Shown one piece after another: positions 43,101 to 52,188 of a stretch of DNA of 58,009 nucleotides. Under the pieces are notes generated by a model. The model had not been told where the DNA came from and did not search any database. It was given only the letters and a program-made list of their open reading frames with translations. Source of the stretch: Bacteroidales bacterium (GTDB taxonomy: Bacteria; Bacteroidota; Bacteroidia; Bacteroidales; WCHB1-69); the NCBI GenBank assembly GCA_017394765.1, contig JAFPXF010000062.1, forward strand, positions 1 to 58,009, in the 5' to 3' direction. The translations under genes and the position numbers were made by a program. Position 1 is the first letter of the stretch. Each line of letters starts with the position of its first letter.

Positions 43101-44345
43101 GAGGTGGACAAACCCTTCGTCACCACCCCGCCATTCCAGGTGTCCGACCGTCGCAGGACCATCATCGGGCCATATTTCGCAGACGGCTACTCCGAGTTCA
43201 TCCCCACGGTGTTCAAGATGGCGGGTTACAACCTCATAACCTTGCCGATGGGCGACAAGGAGTGTGTGGAGTTGGGCCTGCAGTATGCCAACAATGAGGT
43301 CTGCTACCCAGCCACCATCGTAGTGGGCAGTCTGCTGAAAGCCTTGCGCAGCGGCGACTACAACGTGGATGACGTGGCGGTCATCATCACGCAGACGGGC
43401 GGCCAGTGCCGAGCCACCAACTATATCATGCTCATCAAGAAGGCAATGGTGGCGGCTGGTTTCGAGAATGTCCCCGTGCTGTCGTTAGCATTGGGCGACA
43501 CGTTATCCAACGAGCAGCCGGGGTTCAGCTTCAACGCCCGCGACCTGGCTCTGCCCTCCATCAACACGCTGTTGTACGCCGACAGCCTGTCAAGGCTCTA
43601 TTACGCATCGCGCCCGCGCGAGTTGCAGCCCGGCATGGCTAAACAGCTTCGCCAAAAATACATCGACCGCGCCCTGCCCCTCATAGAAAAAAGGGACTAC
43701 AGGGGGTTGAGAGCACTCTTGAAGGAGGCTGCCGGCGACTTTGCCGCCCACATCGACATCCATAAAAAGCTGCCCCAAATCGGGGTGGTAGGCGAAATCT
43801 ACGTCAAATACAACACCTTCGGTCATCTGAATGTACTCGACTGGTTAGCCGACCACGGGGTGGAGGTCATCGCCCCCTCGATGTACAATTTCTTCATGAA
43901 CAGTTTCGTAAACCGCCACATCAACAAGAAGATGCACATCCATCCAGTCAGTTATCCGTTATGGATGACCGATGTCGTGTACAAGTTGATATACCGGTAT
44001 GCGCGAAGTTTTGACGAGGCGTGTGCCGGGTTCCCCTATTACCGGCCGTATGCGGATATGTTCCACGATGCCAAGTTGGCATCGCAGGTCATCAATATGG
44101 CCGCCAATTTCGGCGAGGGGTGGCTTATCCCTGCCGAGATGTCGGCGTTGGCAGAGAGCGGGGTGCACAACATCGTCAGCCTGCAACCTTTCGCCTGCAT
44201 CTCGAACCATGTGATCGCCAAAGGCATCGAACGCAAGATCCGGCAGATATATCCAAAACTCAACCTGCTGTTTTTGGACTTCGATGGCGGTACCTCCGAG
44301 GCGAATGTCTTCAACAGGTTGCACTTCATGATGGAAAACGGGTGA
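40113..44345 (+). CDS. Giant acyl-CoA dehydratase activase-type ATPase (BadF/BcrA + DUF2229)
   Basis: A 1,410-residue cytosolic protein. Two ASKHA ATPase domains come first: residues ~5-270 (GIDIGSTTVKVVALD; GGEDSKMIFFEPG; CAGGTGAFID) and ~325-590 (GVDSGSTTTKLVVLD; IGGQDMKAIF; CSSGCGSFIETFA). These are of the BadF/HgdC type, which load electrons into 2-hydroxyacyl-CoA dehydratases through a 4Fe-4S cluster with ATP. Next is a cysteine cluster TCPGCPNHC (C613, C616, C620), a DUF2229 domain (~665 on, IGIPRSLGMFELYPFW), and a C-terminal HgdB-like part. This fused architecture is widespread in anaerobes, but its substrate is not known. No dehydratase subunits are adjacent. Operon with TetR. Confidence 0.88.
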   Translation: MRNTLLLGIDIGSTTVKVVALDAEKKLIYADYRRHNMNVRETAKAAIAPLAAQHPDAMLRIAVTGSVGMGYAECWHLPFVQEVIAAATLIKTQFPGTRTFIDIGGEDSKMIFFEPGRVPDIRMNGNCAGGTGAFIDQTAGLLNVSPSDLNTLAEHATNIHPIASRCGVFSKTDIQNLLARHVSKEDVALSVFHAVALQVIGTLSRGLDVQSPVFFCGGPFAFLPMLRKSFLSNLHLTEGDCVLVPDARVVSAHGTAIMAETACPDAIPMQQFAQTINDLSIGEDAILLQNRLAPLFSDSKAFEAWRQQKQNFFVPRVSFDDLRSDEVVIGVDSGSTTTKLVVLDTEGRLLFTDYRSNNGNSFDAFAQSLHAFQRACDEHDFQPNIVNSAVTGYGENLLKTGYGLHHGIVETMAHYLGAKQVSPDVSFILDIGGQDMKAIFVENQAIRRLEINEACSSGCGSFIETFAKMLGYGVADFARLACEAPHPYDLGTRCTVFMNSKVKQAMREGTTAEDISAGFAYSVIKNCLFKVLKLRKIEELGDHIVVQGGTFKNLAVVRALELLTSRDVRFSDIPELMGAYGCALFAKEQPLERVLTLEDLLSIQQFQTEQQTCPGCPNHCTVVQYQFSNGNKYYSGNNCEKVFSNTSEATRKGRNQHHERLKLLYKRPLLHVEDAKLKIGIPRSLGMFELYPFWHALFKACGFTTVMSAPSTIKEYEKGLHTVMSENICFPAKLMHGHVYDLAERRVDRIFYPYVVMEQKSDAKARNSYNCPIVAGYSDVIRSAIDTAERFGIPFDAPVVSLNDEQLLRKGCRDYLKTLGVDRKTADAAISTAKQAQQEYLSEQHRRAAEIVREARKENRMVVVLAGRPYHSDPLIQHKVSDVLADMGIDVVTEFIAGDEDTDVYKELMAVTQWTYPNRVFKAAHYVANSKDNIHFMMITSFGCGPDAFIIDEAHDILDRKGKSFTLLKVDDVNNIGSLRLRVRSMVESLRFSHKMEVDKPFVTTPPFQVSDRRRTIIGPYFADGYSEFIPTVFKMAGYNLITLPMGDKECVELGLQYANNEVCYPATIVVGSLLKALRSGDYNVDDVAVIITQTGGQCRATNYIMLIKKAMVAAGFENVPVLSLALGDTLSNEQPGFSFNARDLALPSINTLLYADSLSRLYYASRPRELQPGMAKQLRQKYIDRALPLIEKRDYRGLRALLKEAAGDFAAHIDIHKKLPQIGVVGEIYVKYNTFGHLNVLDWLADHGVEVIAPSMYNFFMNSFVNRHINKKMHIHPVSYPLWMTDVVYKLIYRYARSFDEACAGFPYYRPYADMFHDAKLASQVINMAANFGEGWLIPAEMSALAESGVHNIVSLQPFACISNHVIAKGIERKIRQIYPKLNLLFLDFDGGTSEANVFNRLHFMMENG

Positions 44346-44346
44346 G

Positions 44347-44371
44347 AAAAAGGGCGCCGTTACTGGCGCCC
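44347..44371 (-). terminator. Terminator of feoAB
   Basis: Minus strand: GGGCGCC (44371-44365) and GGCGCCC (44358-44352) around AGTAAC, followed by TTTTTC. It ends 2 nt from the stop of the convergent activase gene. Confidence 0.75.
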
Positions 44372-44437
44372 ACAACCAAAACTTGAAAAAAATATAATAT
44401 AAAACAACAACTAATTACATTTCAAGTCCAAAATCCA

Positions 44438-46912
44438 TTAAAACAACATTCCAACGGTGTGGAAGAGGAAGGCGACGAGCCAAGCGATTCCCGTGTTGTA
44501 CAGGATGGAGAAGACACCCCACTTGCGCCCGCCTTCGCGGAACACTGCCGAAAGAGCTGCCACACAGGGGAAATACAACAAGATGAAAAGCATGTAACCA
44601 TACGCCACCAGCGGTGTAAAGACCGGCTGCCCCGCGTACTTGCCCTCTTTCCAAGTCTGGGCCTTCAAGCTGGCTTGCAGCGGCTTGGAGTTCTCGTCGG
44701 CCTCAATGTCGGCGTGATACAAGACCCCCATAGAGGAGACCACGATCTCCTTGGCAGCCACACCTGTGAGCAACGAAACGCTCATCTTCCAATCAAATCC
44801 TAACGGGCGGAATACTGGCGCTATGAACTTGCCTATGCGGGCAATGTAGGAGTTTTCCGTCTGGCAGGCCGTACGGTCGAGTTCCAACGTCCTGAGCTGC
44901 GCCTCCTTCACATCGGGAGACACGGTCGGGTCAGCCTCCACTTGCTCAATCCGGGCTGTGTAACTATCGATTTCAGGACTGTGCTGCGGGAAGTACTCCA
45001 ACGCCCAGATAATGATGGTAGCCAACAGAATCACCGTACCCATCTTCTTGATATACTGCACGCTCTTGTCCCACATGTGGACCAAAGCGTTACGAAGCGT
45101 CGGAATACGATAGGGAGGCAATTCCATGACAAATTGGTCACTGATGCCTTTGAAAGATATTTTCTTGACAATCAAGGATGTAATGATAGCAAACACAATG
45201 CCTAAAAGGTAGATGCTCATCAGCACCAGACCCTGGTATTTGTCGAAAAATGCTGAAATCAAGAGCAGATAGACCGGTATTCGGGCGGAACAGGACATGA
45301 AGGGCACCGTAATGATCGTAAGGATACGGTCCTTGCGGTTCTCCAACGTGCGCGTGGCCATGATGGCTGGCACGCTGCAGCCGAACCCTATGATGTAGGG
45401 AATGAACGATTTGCCATGCAACCCCATCTTGTGCATGAGCTTGTCCATCAGGAAGGCAGCGCGTGCCATGTAACCCGTGTCTTCCAAAATAGAAATGAAG
45501 AAAAAGAGTATCAAGATGTTAGGAAGGAATGAAAAGACACTTCCCACACCAGCGATGATACCATCGACGATGAGCGCCTTGAAGATGCCGTCGGGCATGA
45601 ACATGCCAAAGACACCGCCGAGCCAGCCGAAGAGCATCTCCAGCCATTGCTGCGGGTAAGCTCCCAGCGTGAAGGTCATCTGGAACATCAACCAGAGGAA
45701 GAAGATGAGGATGGGAAAACCCAACCACTTATTGGTCAGCAGGTTGTCTATGGTATAAGCACGTTGCTTGCCACGATCCCTGCCGATGGTATAAGTCTCC
45801 TGCAGGGCGCCTCGGATAAACCCATACTTGGCACCGGAAATCACGGTGGCGGAGTCTTCTTTGTACTCACGTTCCAAAACAGCACGCTGTTCGGCAGCCA
45901 CCTTGCGGATGTTCTCCGTATTTTGCAGCTTGGAAACATCCTCAACGGTCACCTTGTCGTTTTCCAACAACTTGATAGCCACATAGCGAGCCGGAAACTC
46001 GCTGCTCAACGTGTTGTCCTTCTTCACCTCCGCCTTCACAAGGTCAATGCTCTTCTCCAAATCACTGCCATAGTTGATATGGATGTGCTTGGTGACACCG
46101 CTGAGGTTCTCATAGACATCAATGATACTGTCGAGCACTCTGTCAACACCTGCTCCTTTGGAGGAGACAGTGGGAATGATAGGAAAACCGAACATCGTGC
46201 TGAGGGCCTCGATATCCAGCTTGTCACCGTGCTTTTCAAGTTCATCGTACATGTTGAGTCCCATAACCATGGGCACATTCATGTCAATAAGCTGGGTAGT
46301 GAGGAAGAGGTTGCGTTCAAGGTTGGAGGCATCCACGATGTTGAGCACCACATCGGGGTGGTTGTCGAAGATGTATTTGCGGACATAAAGCTCCTCGGGC
46401 GAGTATTCCGTCAGGGAGTAGGTGCCCGGCAAATCGACGAAGTTGAATGTGTAGCCTCGGTGCCGGAAGACTCCGAGCTTGGAATCGACGGTGACGCCGC
46501 TGTAGTTGCCCACCTTCTCGCGCATGCCAGTGGCATGGTTGAAGAAAGAGGTCTTGCCGCAGTTGGGGTTGCCGACCAAGGCCACGGTAATGGTCTTGGC
46601 ATTTTCGCCCATGATACGTTCGATCTCCTCGGTCAATGTTCCGTTAAAGGTGTATTGCTGCGCGACCTCCTCGGTCACGGGCACCACTTCAATATGTTGA
46701 GCTTCGATACGGCGGAGGGAAACGTGTCCCTGCATAATCTCATACTCTATGGGGTCAAGCAAGGGGGCGTTCTTCACCACGCGCACCTTCTCACCTCTGA
46801 CGAAGCCAAGCTCCATCAAGCGATGGCGGAAACCGCCGTGACCGCTGAGCCTTACGATGACACAATGGCTCCCGGTGGGCATCTCCGATAATTTGACATT
46901 CTTGTCTTCCAT
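44438..46912 (-). CDS. feoB: Ferrous iron transporter, FeoA-FeoB fusion
   Basis: An 824-residue inner-membrane Fe(II) transporter. Residues ~1-78 are a FeoA SH3-like domain (LSEMPTGSHCVIVRLSG; MELGFVRGEKVRVV). A GTPase domain follows at ~105-275, with G1 GNPNCGKTS (114-122), G2 around GVTVD (139-143), G3 DLPG (160-163) and NMYD in the G4 position. Then come a helical GDI region and the membrane core with two Gate motifs (including GFGCSVPAIMATRT). The start at 46912 gives the FeoA domain directly; the longer frame adds 23 residues of doubtful value. FeoA is fused N-terminally, the usual state in Bacteroidota. A palindrome lies upstream (46974-46991). Confidence 0.95.
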   Translation of the reverse strand: MEDKNVKLSEMPTGSHCVIVRLSGHGGFRHRLMELGFVRGEKVRVVKNAPLLDPIEYEIMQGHVSLRRIEAQHIEVVPVTEEVAQQYTFNGTLTEEIERIMGENAKTITVALVGNPNCGKTSFFNHATGMREKVGNYSGVTVDSKLGVFRHRGYTFNFVDLPGTYSLTEYSPEELYVRKYIFDNHPDVVLNIVDASNLERNLFLTTQLIDMNVPMVMGLNMYDELEKHGDKLDIEALSTMFGFPIIPTVSSKGAGVDRVLDSIIDVYENLSGVTKHIHINYGSDLEKSIDLVKAEVKKDNTLSSEFPARYVAIKLLENDKVTVEDVSKLQNTENIRKVAAEQRAVLEREYKEDSATVISGAKYGFIRGALQETYTIGRDRGKQRAYTIDNLLTNKWLGFPILIFFLWLMFQMTFTLGAYPQQWLEMLFGWLGGVFGMFMPDGIFKALIVDGIIAGVGSVFSFLPNILILFFFISILEDTGYMARAAFLMDKLMHKMGLHGKSFIPYIIGFGCSVPAIMATRTLENRKDRILTIITVPFMSCSARIPVYLLLISAFFDKYQGLVLMSIYLLGIVFAIITSLIVKKISFKGISDQFVMELPPYRIPTLRNALVHMWDKSVQYIKKMGTVILLATIIIWALEYFPQHSPEIDSYTARIEQVEADPTVSPDVKEAQLRTLELDRTACQTENSYIARIGKFIAPVFRPLGFDWKMSVSLLTGVAAKEIVVSSMGVLYHADIEADENSKPLQASLKAQTWKEGKYAGQPVFTPLVAYGYMLFILLYFPCVAALSAVFREGGRKWGVFSILYNTGIAWLVAFLFHTVGMLF

Positions 46913-46973
46913 AGTTTTTTTCGCGTCGTTTAAAAAGAACGTGCAAAAAAACAAAAACGCAATGACATAAGAC

Positions 46974-46991
46974 ATCCCCATTTTTGGGGAT
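46974..46991 (-). promoter_or_regulatory. Palindrome upstream of feoAB
   Basis: ATCCCC-ATTTTT-GGGGAT, about 60 nt before the feoAB start, flanked by AT-rich TAATTATAATAAA. It lies in the 160-nt gap to glmS and could be an iron-regulator site or part of a glmS terminator, though no T run follows. It is not a clear match to a Fur or DtxR consensus. Confidence 0.35.
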
Positions 46992-47074
46992 AATTATAAT
47001 AAAGCAGGCAGAAAAAAGCACCCGGAAAGCAACTGATGACAATTGATTTCCTGCAAGTCAATCTTCATCGAGCA

Positions 47075-48919
47075 TCACTCCACGGTCACCGATTTTGCCA
47101 AGTTGCGCGGCTGGTCCACATCGCGGCCTTTGGCGATGGCGATGTGATAGGCCAACAGCTGCAAAGGAATGACCGACAGCAGGGGCACGAAGCATTCCTC
47201 TGTGTCCGGAATCTCGAAGGTATAGTCAGAGATGGCGCTCACATCGGTGTCGCCCTCCGTCACGATACTGATAATCCGCCCCTTGCGCGCCTTGATTTCC
47301 TGAATATTGCTGAGAATCTTCTCATAATGGCCGCGTTTGGGAGCGATCACCACCACAGGCATCTCCTCGTCAATGAGGGCAATGGGACCGTGTTTCATCT
47401 CGGCTGCGGGATAGCCCTCGGCATGGATGTATGAAATCTCCTTGAGTTTGAGGGCTCCCTCGAGGGCCACGGGGTAGTTGTATCCGCGACCGAGATAGAT
47501 GAAATTGCGGGCGTAGGTGAACACCTTGGCGATTTCGGAGATTTTCCTGTCCTGTTCGAGAATCTTGGCAATCTTTTCGGGAATGCGCTGCAACTCTTGC
47601 ACAAGGGTGCGCACGCGCTCTTCGGAGAGCATGTTCTTGGCCTGCGCCAAACTCAGGGCCAGCAAAAACAACGTGGAGACTTGCGCGGTGAAGGCTTTGG
47701 TGGAAGCGACTCCGATTTCCGGGCCGGCATGGGTGTAACATCCCGTATGGGTGGCACGCGGGATGGAGGAGCCCACCACGTTGCAGATGCCGAACAGCAG
47801 CACCCCCGAGGATTTCGAGAGCTGGACGGCCGCCAAGGTGTCGGCAGTCTCGCCCGACTGCGAGATCGGGATCACCACATCATCGGGATAGAGCACCGGA
47901 TTGCGGTAGCGGAATTCAGAGGAGTATTCGACCTCCACGGGCACGCGAGCCAGCTCTTCGATGACATACTTGCCGATGAGGCCGGCATGCCAGGAGGTAC
48001 CGCACGCACAAATGATGATGCGACGGGCCTGCAGCATACGGTCGCAAAAATCAATCACACCGGAAAGCTTAACCTCACCCGTCTCGGCATTGAGCCGCCC
48101 CCTCATGGAAGTCTGCAGGGTCTGGGGCTGCTCATAGATCTCCTTGAGCATGAAATGCGGGAATCCACCCTTCTCAATCTGGCTCAAATCCATCTGCAGG
48201 CGCTGGATGACCGGGGTCTGCTCCACATTGCGCAAGTTGACGACACGAAGGTCATGGTCCCGCTGCAAAAAAGCGATCTGTTCCTCCTCGAGATAGACAA
48301 CCTTATCAGTATATTCTATAATGGGAGTCGCATCCGAGCCGACCAGAAATTCGCCATCGCCCACCCCAATGATGAGCGGGCTGCCCTTCCTGGCTGCAAT
48401 CATGCGGTCGGGCTGCCGCTTGTCGATGATGACGATGGCATAAGCCCCTGTCAACGTGTTAAGTGCCAAGGGCACGGCCTCCTCCATCGAGACATCATGA
48501 GAATCCATCACATACTGAATGAGTTGCACAATGACCTCCGTGTCGGTGTCGCTTTGGAAATGGTAGCCCAAGCTGAGCAACTGGGTTTTGAGGGTATGGT
48601 AGTTCTCGATGATGCCATTGTGGATAAGGGCGAGGTTCTTGGACTCTGACCAGTGGGGGTGGGCATTTCGCTCGCTGGGTTCGCCGTGTGTGGCCCAGCG
48701 GGTATGGGCAATCCCGATGGTGCCGCTGGTGTCCTTGTCGGCCACAAGCGCCTCCAAATCTTTCACTTTCCCCTTTGTCTTATATACGGAAAGTCGCCCG
48801 TCCCTGTTCACAAGTGCAATTCCAGCGCTGTCATAGCCGCGGTATTCAAGCCGGGTGAGTCCTTTGATCAATATAGGTGAAGCCTCTCTGTATCCAATGT
48901 ATCCTACGATTCCACACAT
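47075..48919 (-). CDS. glmS: Glutamine-fructose-6-phosphate aminotransferase (GlmS)
   Basis: A 614-residue cytosolic enzyme converting fructose 6-phosphate and glutamine to glucosamine 6-phosphate, the first step to UDP-GlcNAc. The N-terminal glutaminase uses Cys2 (MCGIVGYIGYREA) as nucleophile, with HTRWATHGEPSERNAHPH and GIIENY in the pocket. Two SIS sugar-isomerase domains follow (ICACGTSWHAGL; IPISQSGETADTLAA; YPAAEMKHGPIALID). The C terminus RNLAKSVTVE is the conserved end with its active-site lysine. Length is standard. No glmS ribozyme is expected or seen; the 30-nt leader is short. It supplies the substrate for GlmM at 17957. Confidence 0.97.
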   Translation of the reverse strand: MCGIVGYIGYREASPILIKGLTRLEYRGYDSAGIALVNRDGRLSVYKTKGKVKDLEALVADKDTSGTIGIAHTRWATHGEPSERNAHPHWSESKNLALIHNGIIENYHTLKTQLLSLGYHFQSDTDTEVIVQLIQYVMDSHDVSMEEAVPLALNTLTGAYAIVIIDKRQPDRMIAARKGSPLIIGVGDGEFLVGSDATPIIEYTDKVVYLEEEQIAFLQRDHDLRVVNLRNVEQTPVIQRLQMDLSQIEKGGFPHFMLKEIYEQPQTLQTSMRGRLNAETGEVKLSGVIDFCDRMLQARRIIICACGTSWHAGLIGKYVIEELARVPVEVEYSSEFRYRNPVLYPDDVVIPISQSGETADTLAAVQLSKSSGVLLFGICNVVGSSIPRATHTGCYTHAGPEIGVASTKAFTAQVSTLFLLALSLAQAKNMLSEERVRTLVQELQRIPEKIAKILEQDRKISEIAKVFTYARNFIYLGRGYNYPVALEGALKLKEISYIHAEGYPAAEMKHGPIALIDEEMPVVVIAPKRGHYEKILSNIQEIKARKGRIISIVTEGDTDVSAISDYTFEIPDTEECFVPLLSVIPLQLLAYHIAIAKGRDVDQPRNLAKSVTVE

Positions 48920-48952
48920 AATGAGTTCTTTTGGATTTGAATTTAAAAAACT

Positions 48953-48960
48953 GCAAAAAT
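48953..48960 (-). promoter_or_regulatory. Promoter -7 box for glmS
   Basis: Minus strand reads TATTTTTG, 33 nt before the glmS ATG. Confidence 0.7.
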
Positions 48961-49089
48961 ACAGTTTTTTTCAGTTCAATTTGACATCTGCAGAAATCGG
49001 CCACCAACACGGGGCAGGAGGCTCCACTTATTAAAACTCCGCTGTTTACAAATAAAAAACAGAAAAAAAATAAAAGAACACTTTTTTTC

Positions 49090-49097
49090 TATTTTTG
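49090..49097 (+). promoter_or_regulatory. Promoter -7 box for the TPR-barrel operon
   Basis: TATTTTTG, 37 nt before the ATG at 49135. Confidence 0.7.
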
Positions 49098-49134
49098 GCC
49101 GTTTATTGTATCCTCGAACAAAACGATCATTTAT

Positions 49135-52100
49135 ATGAAGATATTGAAATCCAGCCTGCTCACAATCCTCTTTTTGACAGGCTTTTTGACGGGAGCGACG
49201 GCGCAACGCACGGAGAACTTCAAGTCACCGCAATACGAATTCAAGACTGCCATGGACCTCTTCTCCAACGAGAAATACGGGTCTGCGCAACAGTATTTCA
49301 AGCAGGTCTATGAGAACACCACGGACATGCAGCAGGACCTGCGCACCAACTCCTACTTTTACATGGGGGTCTGTGCCGAGAGGCTTGACAACCCCGATGC
49401 GGCCTATTTGCTGCAAGGCTTCATCGACCGATACCCGGTGCATTCCTATGTGCCCGAGGCGCGTTTTTACCTGGGAAGGCACTACTTCAGCCGCAAGCAG
49501 TGGAAGAAGGTCATCGTCCAGTACGACCTCATCTACGAGAACGAGATCCAGCCGGAGAATGTGGCCGAATACCAGTTCAAGAAGGGCTATTCCTATTTCA
49601 TGACCAACGAGTACGAGCGTGCCAAGGCGATGTTCAAGCAGGCGCGCGAGTCATCGGGGCCTTACAAGCTGCGCTCCATCTATTATTTGGCCTACATGGC
49701 ATACCAAGACGGGCAATATGAGGCCGCATTGGAGGATTTCCTCCTTCTGAAGGACGAGCCTGAATACAGCGAAGAGGTGCCGGCCTTCCTCACCCAGATC
49801 TATTTCAAGCAGGGTGATTACGAAAAGGTGCTTGCGGTGGCCCCGCCCATCACCTCCTTCAATGACCCCGCACAGATGCGGACGCTGCGCTGCGTGGCCA
49901 TCTCCCAGTATGCACTCAACCAATACGACGATGCGGCCAACAATTTTGACAAGCTCCTCGCGAGTGAGAAGATCGCCCTCGACCGCAACGACAATTTCGC
50001 CGCCGGCTTCTCTTTCTACCGCACCGCCCGCTATGCCGATGCCGTCAACTGTTTCTCCAAGTGTGTCAACGACAAGAAACCCGACGCCATGACCCAGAAC
50101 AGCTACTATCTCATCGGCGACTGCTATCGTCGCGACAAACAGGAGAACCTCGCCATCCAAGCCTTCAAGGAGGCTTCCAAACTCGACTTCAACAAGGACA
50201 TCCAGGAAGACGCTCTTTACAACTATGCCAAGTTGCAGTGTCAGACCTCGACCAGTCCTTTCAACAACGGCATCGAAGCCCTGCAGGAGTACAGCAACCG
50301 CTATCCGCACTCTGCCCGCAGCGAAGAGGTTTCCTCCTATCTCTCCAAGCTCTACCTCTCCACCAAGAACTATCAAGCCGCCATCAACTCCATCGAGAAG
50401 CTGAGCAGCAAGTCGCCGGAAATACTGCGCGCCTACCAGCGCTGCACCTACTTCCGCGCTCTGGAGCTCATCAACAACCGCAACTACACGGATGCCTTGA
50501 AGACGCTTGAAAAGACACTGGGTGCGCCCATTGACAAGGACATCAACCTCAACGCCCTCTATTGGAAGGGCGAGAGCCAGTATCGCAGCGAGAAGTACCA
50601 GGACGCCTATTACACGCTGCAGACCTACCAGAAGAGTGCCAATGCGACCTTCAACGAAAACTATGTCAACTCCCTCTACACACTCGGCTATGCAGCCCTC
50701 AAGATCAAGCGCTATCGTGATGCGACCACCTACTTCAAGAACTACCTTTCCAAATACGGCAAGGCCGACGAGAGGGCCAAGCAAGCCGACGCCACCGCCC
50801 GTCTTGCCGACTGCTATTTCATGCAGCAGGATCTGAACAACGCCATCAAGTACTACGACCAATGCGAGCGCCTCGGGGAGGCCAATGCCGACTATGCCGT
50901 TTATCAGTTGGCCAAGTGCTACGGTTACCAAAAGAACAATGCCAAGAAAATCGCCGCTTTGGAGCGGCTCAACAGCAACTACACGCATTCCGCCTACCGC
51001 GATGACGCCGAATACGACCTTGCCGTCACCTATCACACGCAGAACAACTTCGACCAGGCCATCCAAGCCTACAAGAGTTTCATCCAGAAGCATCCCAAGA
51101 GCCAGCATGTGCGCCAGGCCCACACCCGTTTGGCGCAAGCCTACATGAACAGCGGAAACACCTCCATGGCCATCTCCACCTACAAATATGTGGTGGAGAC
51201 CTATCCGGGTTCCCAAGAGGCCAAGGATGCCCTTGCCAACCTGGAAACCATCTACACCGAGGAGGGCAACACCAGTGAGTTCTTCGACTACATCCGCACC
51301 AAAAACATGAACATCTCCGCCGACCGTCAAGACTCCATCGCTTTCCGCGCTGCCGAGACCAAATACAACCGCGGCGATTGCGACGGGGCCGTGCGCGCCT
51401 GTGCCGAGTACCTCCGCCAATTCCCCAACGGATCCTTTGCCCAGAAAGCCCACTTCTTCAAGGCCGAGTGCCAGTATGGCCAACGGCAGTACGACGACGC
51501 CCTCGTGGACTATGAAGCCGTCGTCAAGGGGCACAGATCGGAATACGATGTCACAGCTCTCCACAAGGCCTCCTCCATTTTATACAACAAAAAACAGTAT
51601 GAAAAAGCCTTGAAGTACTTCAACAAGCTGATCGAGAGCACCACGGATCCCGACGAGGTATTGTATGCCAACAACGGTGCCATGCGCAGCGCCTATTTCC
51701 TCAAAGATTACAGCAATGCCCTGACCGCCGCCACGAACGTCGTGAATGCCAACCAGTCCGATGCCGAGTTGCTGCAAGAGGCGCTGCTCGTGGCCGGCAA
51801 CTCTGCCAAGGAGCTCGGCCAATACGAGGACGCCAAGCAGCACTACAAACGCCTGGCCAACAAGGGCACCAACGATCTCTGCGCCGAGGCCGCCTATCAT
51901 TTGGCCGACATCGCTCTCAACCAGGATCATAATCTCAAAGAATGCGAGAATCAAATCCAAAACATTCTCGGCAGCAACTACTCCTCCGAATACTGGTACG
52001 CGCGCACTTTCATTCTCTACGGAGACCTCTACAAAACCAAAGGCAACTATTTCCAAGCCCGCCACACCTATCAAAGCATTGTTGACAACTACGAGGGCGA

Positions 52101-52188
52101 GGAACTCGTGACCCTGGCACGCGAGAAGATTGCCGAAGTGGAAGCTCTCGAAGCTGCCGAAGACCAGAAAAACAACAACAAAGAATAA
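49135..52188 (+). CDS. Large exported tetratricopeptide repeat protein
   Basis: A 1,017-residue protein with signal peptide MKILKSSLLTILFLTGFLTG (cleavage after TAQ). Nearly the whole mature chain is tetratricopeptide repeats, recognisable as Y-x(n)-A-x-Y/F-F patterns (FSNEKYGSAQQYFKQV, NEYERAKAMFKQA, QYDDAANNFDKLL, RYRDATTYFKNYL, NFDQAIQAYKSFI, QYEKALKYFNKLI). It ends in a charged tail EALEAAEDQKNNNKE. TPR solenoids mediate protein contacts; here in the periplasm or at the outer membrane. The stop and the start of the next gene share a base (TAATG), so the two products are probably made in a fixed ratio and act together. Confidence 0.88.
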   Translation: MKILKSSLLTILFLTGFLTGATAQRTENFKSPQYEFKTAMDLFSNEKYGSAQQYFKQVYENTTDMQQDLRTNSYFYMGVCAERLDNPDAAYLLQGFIDRYPVHSYVPEARFYLGRHYFSRKQWKKVIVQYDLIYENEIQPENVAEYQFKKGYSYFMTNEYERAKAMFKQARESSGPYKLRSIYYLAYMAYQDGQYEAALEDFLLLKDEPEYSEEVPAFLTQIYFKQGDYEKVLAVAPPITSFNDPAQMRTLRCVAISQYALNQYDDAANNFDKLLASEKIALDRNDNFAAGFSFYRTARYADAVNCFSKCVNDKKPDAMTQNSYYLIGDCYRRDKQENLAIQAFKEASKLDFNKDIQEDALYNYAKLQCQTSTSPFNNGIEALQEYSNRYPHSARSEEVSSYLSKLYLSTKNYQAAINSIEKLSSKSPEILRAYQRCTYFRALELINNRNYTDALKTLEKTLGAPIDKDINLNALYWKGESQYRSEKYQDAYYTLQTYQKSANATFNENYVNSLYTLGYAALKIKRYRDATTYFKNYLSKYGKADERAKQADATARLADCYFMQQDLNNAIKYYDQCERLGEANADYAVYQLAKCYGYQKNNAKKIAALERLNSNYTHSAYRDDAEYDLAVTYHTQNNFDQAIQAYKSFIQKHPKSQHVRQAHTRLAQAYMNSGNTSMAISTYKYVVETYPGSQEAKDALANLETIYTEEGNTSEFFDYIRTKNMNISADRQDSIAFRAAETKYNRGDCDGAVRACAEYLRQFPNGSFAQKAHFFKAECQYGQRQYDDALVDYEAVVKGHRSEYDVTALHKASSILYNKKQYEKALKYFNKLIESTTDPDEVLYANNGAMRSAYFLKDYSNALTAATNVVNANQSDAELLQEALLVAGNSAKELGQYEDAKQHYKRLANKGTNDLCAEAAYHLADIALNQDHNLKECENQIQNILGSNYSSEYWYARTFILYGDLYKTKGNYFQARHTYQSIVDNYEGEELVTLAREKIAEVEALEAAEDQKNNNKE

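Noticed and set aside
45647..46891. 414-codon open frame antisense to feoAB
   Set aside because: Opposite a fully supported FeoA-FeoB gene; histidine-rich composition is typical of a shadow frame.
49651..51564. 637-codon open frame antisense to the TPR gene
   Set aside because: Product is a valine/glycine/leucine-rich mirror of the TPR codons, with no domain and no promoter of its own.
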